Source of the DNA: Rhodoferax sp. OV413
GTDB lineage: Bacteria; Pseudomonadota; Gammaproteobacteria; Burkholderiales; Burkholderiaceae_C
Direction of reading: 5' to 3'
Assembly: GCA_945861785.1 (NCBI GenBank)
Contig: CAMAWD010000047.1
Span: forward strand, 1 to 46,592
DNA: 46,592 nucleotides
Position 1 is the stretch's first letter. Each line of letters opens with the position of its first letter. The notes below the pieces were generated by a model. That model saw only the letters and a list, made by a program, of their open reading frames with translations. It was not told where the DNA came from and ran no database searches. The position numbers and the translations under genes are program-made. This document shows positions 41,386-46,592 of the stretch, piece after piece.

Positions 41386-42381
41386 ATGCACCTGCAGGTC
41401 ATCCACGAAACCCGTTACGACTACGCCCCCCCCGTGGAGGTGGCGCAACACATGGCCTACCTCCAGCCCCGGAACTCAGCCTCGCAGCAGTTGCTGCGCC
41501 ACACGCTGCAGGTCGAGCCCCGCCCGGCCCAGGAAACCAGCGCGCTGGACGTCTACGGCAATCGGCGCACCTTCATTTCCTTGCAGAACCCGCACGCCGA
41601 GTTGTGCGTGGTCGCCACCAGCACCGTGCTTACCAAACACCGGGCCATGCCTGTGAGCGTGGTGGCGTGGGAACAGGTGCGCGAGCGTTTTCGCTACCGC
41701 GCCGATGCAGTCTACGACCCGGCAGCAGAATTCGTGTTCGCATCCCAGCACGTACCTCGCCACCCCGAGTTCGCCGCCTACGCGCGCCCCAGCTTTTCCG
41801 CGGGCGCCAGCCTCTTCGAAGGCGCGAGCGACCTGATGCACCGCATCCACCGCGACTTCACCTACGAGAGCCAGAGCACACAGATCAACACGCCGGCCCT
41901 GGAGGCGATGGCGCAGCGCAAGGGTGTGTGCCAGGACTTCGCCCACATCATGCTCGCCTGCCTGCGCTCGATCGGGCTGGCGGCCCGGTACGCGAGCGGT
42001 TACCTGCTGACCGAACCCACGCCGGGAACGGTGCGGCTGGTTGGCAGCGACGCCTCCCATGCGTGGGTGTCGGTGCTGCTGCCAGACCTGCCCGGTGGCG
42101 ACCGCTGGTGCGACTTCGACCCAACCAACGACCGCTGGGGATGGGGCCTGCCTGGCGAGGACTACGTGCTGCTGGCCATCGGGCGGGACTACGCCGACGT
42201 GTCGCCGATCCGCGGTGTCATCCACGGCGGAGCCAACCACCAGCTCACCGTGGCGGTGACTGTGACGCGCCTCGATGCCGCCAAGCCCGCGGCGCCTTCG
42301 CTGCCCTTGCATTCGCAAAGCCAGGTGCAGGGTCAGGGCCAAAGCCAAAGCCAAAACCAAAACCAATCTGGCGCGGCGTGA
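41386..42381 (+). CDS. Transglutaminase-like cysteine protease/transferase
   Basis: The 331-residue protein has a Bact_transglu_N-like start (MHLQVIHETRYDYAPPVEVA) and a transglutaminase core with C182 in GVCQDFAH, H225 in DASHAWVS and D245 in CDFDPTND, a full triad. It could cleave or form isopeptide bonds on the product of the neighbouring ATP-grasp proteins; that pairing is inferred from conserved gene order in this family. ATG 41386 sits 3 bp after the previous stop, so translation is probably coupled. The last 25 residues are an odd Gln/Ser/Asn-rich tail encoded by hexanucleotide repeats (42323-42366), absent from most family members as far as I know. Confidence 0.92.
   Translation: MHLQVIHETRYDYAPPVEVAQHMAYLQPRNSASQQLLRHTLQVEPRPAQETSALDVYGNRRTFISLQNPHAELCVVATSTVLTKHRAMPVSVVAWEQVRERFRYRADAVYDPAAEFVFASQHVPRHPEFAAYARPSFSAGASLFEGASDLMHRIHRDFTYESQSTQINTPALEAMAQRKGVCQDFAHIMLACLRSIGLAARYASGYLLTEPTPGTVRLVGSDASHAWVSVLLPDLPGGDRWCDFDPTNDRWGWGLPGEDYVLLAIGRDYADVSPIRGVIHGGANHQLTVAVTVTRLDAAKPAAPSLPLHSQSQVQGQGQSQSQNQNQSGAA
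42323..42366 (+). repeat. Hexanucleotide-type repeat encoding Gln/Ser/Asn tail
   Basis: Degenerate 6-bp units (CAGGGC, CAAAGC, CAAAAC type) encode alternating QG, QS and QN pairs at the end of the transglutaminase. The 6-bp period preserves the frame, so slippage would alter tail length only. Confidence 0.7.
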
Positions 42382-42500
42382 CCGGGGCGCAGTCCTAGAA
42401 TCCCGCCAGAAGAATGTACTTCCGTGGCACGCAGACCCGCCGCACATTGCATTGCGCCCGATTCCGAAAACCCACACCCACCCCACTGAAAGCACCTTCC

Positions 42501-42959
42501 ATGAACGTCTACGACACCCTGACCGACCTCGCCATCACGCTGCCCCCGGTGGCCATCCCCGCCGCAGCCTATGTGCCGTTCGTGCAGACCGGCAACCTGG
42601 TGTTTCTGAGCGGCCACATTGCCAAGAAGGACGGCAAGGTCTGGGCCGGCCAGTTCGGCAAGAACATGACCACCGAAGAAGGCAAGGCCGCCGCCAGGTC
42701 CGTGGCCATCGACCTGTTGGGCACACTGCATGTGGCCATCGGCGACCTGAACCGTGTCAAGCGCATCGTCAAGCTGATGTCGCTGGTCAACTCCACCGGC
42801 GACTTCACCGAGCAGCACCTGATCACCAATGGCGCCAGCGAACTCATCGGCCAGGTGTTTGGCAGTGGTGTCGGTGCACATGCACGCAGCGCGTTCGGCG
42901 TGGCGCAGATCCCGATGGGCGCCTGCGTGGAGATCGAGATGATCGTGGAATTTGCCTGA
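42501..42959 (+). CDS. RidA/YjgF-family protein
   Basis: The 152-residue product belongs to the Rid family, which hydrolyses reactive enamine/imine intermediates; this is a slightly long member. VFLSGHIAKKDGKVWAGQFG and the C-terminal HARSAFGVAQIPMGACVEIE are family signatures, and R129 corresponds to the conserved substrate-binding Arg, so deaminase-type activity is possible. ATG 42501 gives the usual N-terminus; the frame is open to 42414 but that part is unlike the family. It is separated from the transglutaminase by 119 bp and followed 30 bp later by a small membrane protein gene. Confidence 0.9.
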   Translation: MNVYDTLTDLAITLPPVAIPAAAYVPFVQTGNLVFLSGHIAKKDGKVWAGQFGKNMTTEEGKAAARSVAIDLLGTLHVAIGDLNRVKRIVKLMSLVNSTGDFTEQHLITNGASELIGQVFGSGVGAHARSAFGVAQIPMGACVEIEMIVEFA

Positions 42960-42989
42960 GTCTGCTGCCGCCCTCAACCGGAGCCTGCC

Positions 42990-43334
42990 ATGTACGAGTC
43001 CAAAACCCAGCGGCCACTGCCACCGTCAGCGTTCCGTTCGCGGCTCATCATGCACCTTGTCGCCGCCTTGTGCCTGTTGGCTGTTTCGCTGGGGCTGGGC
43101 ATGTTCGGGTACATGGAACTCGAGGCGCTTTCCCCCATGGACGCCTTTCTGAATGCCAGCATGCTGCTGGGTGGCATGGGCCCGGTGAATACGCCGGTGA
43201 CCTGGGGTGGCAAGTTGTTCGCCGGTTGTTACGCCCTGTACGCCGGGCTGGTCTTCATCGCCACGGCTGCGCTGATTTTCACGCCCGTCGTGCACCGGGT
43301 GGTCCACAAGTTCCACTGGGATTCCAAGGTGTGA
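42990..43334 (+). CDS. Small two-helix membrane protein resembling a K+ channel pore
   Basis: The 114-residue protein has TM1 at about 20-42, then DAFLNASMLLGGMGPVN (51-67), then TM2 at about 72-98 and a basic tail. The layout of helix, re-entrant segment, filter-like loop and helix, with GKLFAGCYALYAGLVFI after the loop, matches the Ion_trans_2 pore module. The selectivity-filter position reads GGMGPV instead of TVGYGD, so normal K+ selectivity is unlikely. I have seen similar proteins annotated only as hypothetical. Its function is unknown. It follows ridA on the same strand and faces folK across a 69-bp convergent gap. Confidence 0.75.
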   Translation: MYESKTQRPLPPSAFRSRLIMHLVAALCLLAVSLGLGMFGYMELEALSPMDAFLNASMLLGGMGPVNTPVTWGGKLFAGCYALYAGLVFIATAALIFTPVVHRVVHKFHWDSKV

Positions 43335-43403
43335 CCAGGTGGGCGCTGCCGCCCGCCGGGGCCGCCTCGCCGGCCATGGTGACGATGGTGCAGGAAAGCA
43401 GGG

Positions 43404-43874
43404 TCAGCGCGCCACCGGCTGGCAGTCCTGCCCGGCAACGGAACGCAGCAAGGACGCATCGACCAACTGCGGCGCAATCTCGCGCAATGGCACAAGCACG
43501 AAGGCGCGCGAAACCATGCGCGGGTGGGGAATGGTCAGCGCGTCGCTGAAGATGCGGGCTTCGCCGAACAGGAGAATGTCCAGATCCAGCGTGCGCGGCG
43601 CGTTCCGGTAGGGCCGCAACCGGCCGGCGCGCAACTCCAGTGCCTGCAACTCCCTCAGCAGGTCCGGTGCTGTCAGGGCGGTATCGACCTGGACCACCGC
43701 GTTGATGTAATCCGGGCCGGACGAATCCATCGGCGCCGTGCGGTAAAGAGACGACCGCCGCACAACCCGCGTCGCAGGCAAGGCGTGGATCGCATCCATC
43801 GCCTCACGCACCGCGGCCTGCGCGTCGCCCAGGTTGGCACCCAGCGCGAGGTAGGCTGCGACCGCGTCACGCAC
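43404..43874 (-). CDS. folK: 2-amino-4-hydroxy-6-hydroxymethyldihydropteridine pyrophosphokinase
   Basis: The 156-residue enzyme transfers pyrophosphate from ATP to hydroxymethyl-dihydropterin in folate synthesis. LGANLGD, the SLYRTAP...YINAVVQV region, RTLDLDILLFG and IPHPRM are all present, as is the usual length. It begins 11 bp after the pcnB stop on the same strand, the usual Burkholderiales order, so it is likely co-transcribed with pcnB. Confidence 0.95.
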   Translation of the reverse strand: MRDAVAAYLALGANLGDAQAAVREAMDAIHALPATRVVRRSSLYRTAPMDSSGPDYINAVVQVDTALTAPDLLRELQALELRAGRLRPYRNAPRTLDLDILLFGEARIFSDALTIPHPRMVSRAFVLVPLREIAPQLVDASLLRSVAGQDCQPVAR

Positions 43875-43885
43875 GGCGTCGCGTG

Positions 43886-45508
43886 TCAGTTGGCGTCGCC
43901 CGGGCCGCCAGACGGCGCTCCGCCCTGATCGCCCTGCGGGCGCGCTCCACCCGGACGCCTGCGCCGGCGGCGCTTTCTGGGGGCTTCGCCATCGGCCGGA
44001 AATTCCCGGTTGTCACCGTCGTCGGCCTTGTCATCTGCTGGCGCGCCGTCCTGGGCCGGGCGTGCCGGCATGCCTTCGCCTTCACGTCTTGGTGCCGGTG
44101 CCGGCCGCGGTGCCCGTTGCACGCGCGGCCTTTGCGTCTGCTCCAGACGCACACCGTCGACCATGTCGCGGCGCAGGTTGTCATCGGCAACACTGAATTC
44201 CTGCCACCAGTCCGACAACACCTCCTCGACCTCACCGGTCTCGGCGCGCAGGCGCATGAAATCGAAAGCCGCCCGGAAGCGCGGCTGTTCCACGAGGCCA
44301 AAGGGCGTGCTGCCGGTGCGCTTTTCGAAACGCGGCTGCATCATCCAGATCTCGCGCATGTCGCCGGCCAGCTTGCCGCCGCCGGAGACATCGCCGATCC
44401 GCCCCTGGAACACCTCGTCGATGGCATCTTGCAGCGCCGGGAACGGGGCCGGTCGGTCCTGGCCATCCAGGTAGCGGGCCCAGCCCTCACGCACATCGGC
44501 CCACAACACACAGGCCAGCAGAAAACTGGGGGCAACCGGCTTGCCTTCTCCGACACGGCGGTCAGTGTCAAGCAGGGCCGCGCGCACCAGGGGCTGGTCG
44601 ACGCGTTGCACCACCACATCGAGCAGCGGATAAATGCCCTGCGCCAGGCCGAGTTCCTTCAGTTGGTCGATGCTCGACAGCGCATGGCCGGTCTGCAGCA
44701 GCTTGAGCATCTCGTCGAACAGGCGGCTTTGCGGCACATCGGCAAGCAGGCCTTTCATGGTCACCAGTGGCGCAGCGGTCTTGGGTTCGAGCTTGAACCC
44801 CAGGCCGCGCAGCTTGGCGGCAAAACGGATCGCCCGGATGATGCGCACCGGGTCTTCCCGGTACCGCGTGGCTGGGTCGCCGATCATGCGCAAGGTGAGC
44901 TTCTTGGCGTCCTTGATGCCGTTGTGGTAGTCCACCACGACCTGCGTCTCGGGGTCGTAGTACATGGCGTTGATGGTGAAGTCGCGCCGCACCGCATCTT
45001 CTTCCTGTGGGCCCCATACGTTGTCGCGCAACACCCGTCCGGTCGAGTCCACGGCGTGTTTCATGCCGGCCAGTTCACTGCGGCTGGTGCGCTCGTTGCC
45101 AGCAACCTGCTCGGCGGCGGCATTGTCGAGGTAGGCCCGGAAGGTGGAAACCTCGATCACCTCGTGTTCGCGCCCCCGGCCAAACACCACGTGCACAATG
45201 CGAAAGCGCCGGCCGATGATGAAGGCGCGCCGGAACAGGCCTTTTACCTGCTCCGGCGTGGCGTTGGTGGCCACGTCGAAGTCCTTGGGGCGCAGGCCGA
45301 CCAGCAGGTCTCGCACCGCACCACCCACGATGTAGGCCTCGAAACCGGCCTGCTTGAGCGTGTGCACCACGTTTGCGGCGCGTTCGTCCACCAGTTTGGG
45401 GTCGATGCCGTGCTCGGCAACCGGCACCTCCACGCGTTTGCCGAAGGGAGATTTGGGGCTGCGGGCGGAAGTTTTTCCGAGCAGCTTGTCGATGAAGTTC
45501 TTGATCAT
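43886..45508 (-). CDS. pcnB: Poly(A) polymerase I
   Basis: The 540-residue protein adds 3' A tails that mark RNAs for decay. Its class II nucleotidyltransferase head has YIVGGAVRDLL and the Asp pair in KDFDVATNA (about 58-82), RRDFTINAMYYD and a Lys/Arg-rich RNA-binding region. The C-terminus is an Arg/Pro-rich tail ending in RKRRRRRRPGGARPQ-type sequence, typical of betaproteobacterial PcnB and likely RNA-binding. tRNA nucleotidyltransferase (Cca) is the close relative, but the long N-terminal extension and basic tail favour PcnB. The HAD gene ends 51 bp upstream on the same strand. Confidence 0.94.
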   Translation of the reverse strand: MIKNFIDKLLGKTSARSPKSPFGKRVEVPVAEHGIDPKLVDERAANVVHTLKQAGFEAYIVGGAVRDLLVGLRPKDFDVATNATPEQVKGLFRRAFIIGRRFRIVHVVFGRGREHEVIEVSTFRAYLDNAAAEQVAGNERTSRSELAGMKHAVDSTGRVLRDNVWGPQEEDAVRRDFTINAMYYDPETQVVVDYHNGIKDAKKLTLRMIGDPATRYREDPVRIIRAIRFAAKLRGLGFKLEPKTAAPLVTMKGLLADVPQSRLFDEMLKLLQTGHALSSIDQLKELGLAQGIYPLLDVVVQRVDQPLVRAALLDTDRRVGEGKPVAPSFLLACVLWADVREGWARYLDGQDRPAPFPALQDAIDEVFQGRIGDVSGGGKLAGDMREIWMMQPRFEKRTGSTPFGLVEQPRFRAAFDFMRLRAETGEVEEVLSDWWQEFSVADDNLRRDMVDGVRLEQTQRPRVQRAPRPAPAPRREGEGMPARPAQDGAPADDKADDGDNREFPADGEAPRKRRRRRRPGGARPQGDQGGAPSGGPGDAN

Positions 45509-45559
45509 GAATACAGGGTTTGCGCGCCGACCTGTATCGGCGCAGCATGTTGGTCGTAG

Positions 45560-46252
45560 CTAATTTCTGGGAAACAGGTCCAGTATGCGCCATCCGCGCG
45601 AGCCGGCGATCGCGCGCAGGCGGTCGTCGGGGTTGGTCGCCACCGGCGCGTTGGAGCGCTCCAGCAGCGGCAGATCGTTGGTTGAGTCGGAGTAGAAGGT
45701 GATGTGCACGCGGTCCCAGTCGAGTGCGCGTCCGGCCAGCCACTGGCTGACGCGCACCACTTTGCCCTCGCGCGCAGAAGCCACCCCGCGAATTTCTCCG
45801 GTGAGCCAGCCGGTGCCGCCCGGGGCATCGTCGTGCTCCAGTTCGACTGCCATCAGGTCACTGACCCCGAAAACCTCGGCAATCGGCCGTGTCACGAATT
45901 CGTTGGTGGCCGTGATGATAGCGACCTGGTCCCCCGCCTGCTGGTGCGAACGTACAAGGTCCAGCGCCGCAGGCCTGATCGCCGGCGCCACCACCGTCCG
46001 CATGAAATCCGCCCGGGCTGCCAACGCGGCCTCGCGCCCCTGGCGCCGAACGGCATCGGTGGCAAAACGCACGTAGTCGTGGATATCGAGTGTCCCGGCC
46101 TGGTATTGCGCATAGAACCCGTCGTTGCGCTGGGCGAACTCGACCGGGTCGGTCCAGCCAATGGAGGTGGTGAACACGCCCCACGCGTAGTCCGAATCGA
46201 TCGGCAACAGGGTGTGATCGAGGTCAAACAGGGCGATCCGGGGGATGGTCAT
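45560..46252 (-). CDS. HAD-IB family phosphatase (SerB-like)
   Basis: The 230-residue protein has HAD motif I LFDLDHTLL (D nucleophile and D acid), motif II ITATN, motif III Lys in REGKVVR and motif IV YSDSTNDLPLL. The cap domain is of the helical HAD-IB type seen in phosphoserine phosphatase relatives. The substrate is not evident; in this genomic setting it is often annotated simply as a phosphatase. It sits upstream of pcnB and folK, all on the minus strand, probably one operon. ATG 46252 has only a weak ribosome-binding site. Confidence 0.9.
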   Translation of the reverse strand: MTIPRIALFDLDHTLLPIDSDYAWGVFTTSIGWTDPVEFAQRNDGFYAQYQAGTLDIHDYVRFATDAVRRQGREAALAARADFMRTVVAPAIRPAALDLVRSHQQAGDQVAIITATNEFVTRPIAEVFGVSDLMAVELEHDDAPGGTGWLTGEIRGVASAREGKVVRVSQWLAGRALDWDRVHITFYSDSTNDLPLLERSNAPVATNPDDRLRAIAGSRGWRILDLFPRN

Positions 46253-46592
46253 GTCAGGCGCCCGCCGAGGGCGGGGTCGGGTTGCAGGCCAGGGCGCCTG
46301 GACGAATCGGGATTGTCTGCTTTCGGCCCATTGCGGTCATTCGTTGCCTGGTCTGGGTTGGCGTTGGCGTTGGCGCGCGTCGCGGCAGGCGCAGCCCGGC
46401 GTGGGCTCATACTGGAGCGGTCGGGCGCTGAACGCGCCGACTGCCCTGTGGTGCTCGCCCGAGGGTCGGGCCGCAGAACTCACTACGCGCCCTGCGGGCG
46501 CTTCGTTCGGACAACCGCGGCCAAAATGATGACGAAGTGCGCTGCGCGCACCGACCCTCGGGCTGCGCTCCTCGGCGCCCCAGAAATCGCCC
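46253..46592. other. Terminal non-coding stretch
   Basis: I see no gene here. Open frames exist because of high GC, but none has domain-like composition or a good start. The only organised feature is the inverted repeat at 46458-46562. The promoter of the HAD-pcnB-folK operon should lie in the left part, but I cannot identify it. Confidence 0.5.
46458..46562. repeat. 12-bp perfect inverted repeat around an 81-bp spacer
   Basis: CCCGAGGGTCGG at 46458-46469 is matched by its reverse complement CCGACCCTCGGG at 46551-46562. Inside, GCGCTTCGT and ACGAAGTGCGC form a weaker second dyad. The pattern looks like an interspersed REP-like or structured RNA element common in GC-rich betaproteobacterial intergenic DNA; the latter is from memory. 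A defined function is not known. Confidence 0.55.

Noticed and set aside
42396-42401. TAGAAT as a -10 box before ridA
   Set aside because: No -35-like sequence at the right spacing, and a single hexamer match is expected by chance.
43883-45559. Plus-strand 558-codon frame
   Set aside because: It is antisense to pcnB, which is unambiguous by motif.
46245-46529. Plus-strand 94-codon frame at the right end
   Set aside because: It overlaps the HAD start region, has no family-like composition and covers part of the inverted repeat.

Overview
The window looks like chromosomal DNA of a GC-rich betaproteobacterium, probably Burkholderiales (Comamonadaceae-like). I infer this from the strongly GC-biased codon use, the folK / pcnB / HAD-phosphatase order at the right end, and the general gene content. 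No rRNA, tRNA or CRISPR array is visible. Nearly all of the sequence is coding.

Region 1 (1-19599, minus strand) is one giant open reading frame that runs off the left edge: 6,533 codons are present and the C-terminus is missing. The N-terminus carries a LEPR-XLL-type motif (LEDRILLSA). The rest is a beta-helix-like repetitive protein with at least three kinds of internal repeat. It is most likely a very large exported or surface protein.

Region 2 (19600-21452) is a decayed island: a triple 10-bp direct repeat, a frameshifted remnant on the minus strand, and an AT-rich pseudogene of a secreted FG-GAP/VCBS-like protein.

Region 3 (21453-28627, minus) is a probable operon read right to left: a circularly permuted ATP-grasp protein, an alpha-E protein, and a 1,557-residue sensor kinase (four PAS domains, HisKA/HATPase, REC, Hpt-like, REC) ending in an intact EAL c-di-GMP phosphodiesterase domain.

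Region 4 (28713-34940, minus) holds comEC, a class II aldolase-like gene and an McrB/McrC-like restriction pair. The restriction pair has visibly lower GC than its neighbours and sits between two related gene sets.

Region 5 (35177-42381, plus) is a tight operon: transglutaminase-DUF2126 protein, fused ATP-grasp/alpha-E protein, and a second transglutaminase. It is a fuller paralogous version of the region 3 pair. The two sets face away from each other around region 4. Computational work links these families to an uncharacterised peptide-ligation or peptide-modification pathway, and this duplicated, divergent arrangement is the best candidate for an interesting system here.

Region 6 (42501-46252) is conserved housekeeping: a RidA-family protein, a small two-helix protein resembling a potassium-channel pore with an altered filter, then folK, pcnB and an HAD phosphatase on the minus strand. 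The last 340 bases hold no convincing gene but contain a 12-bp inverted repeat.
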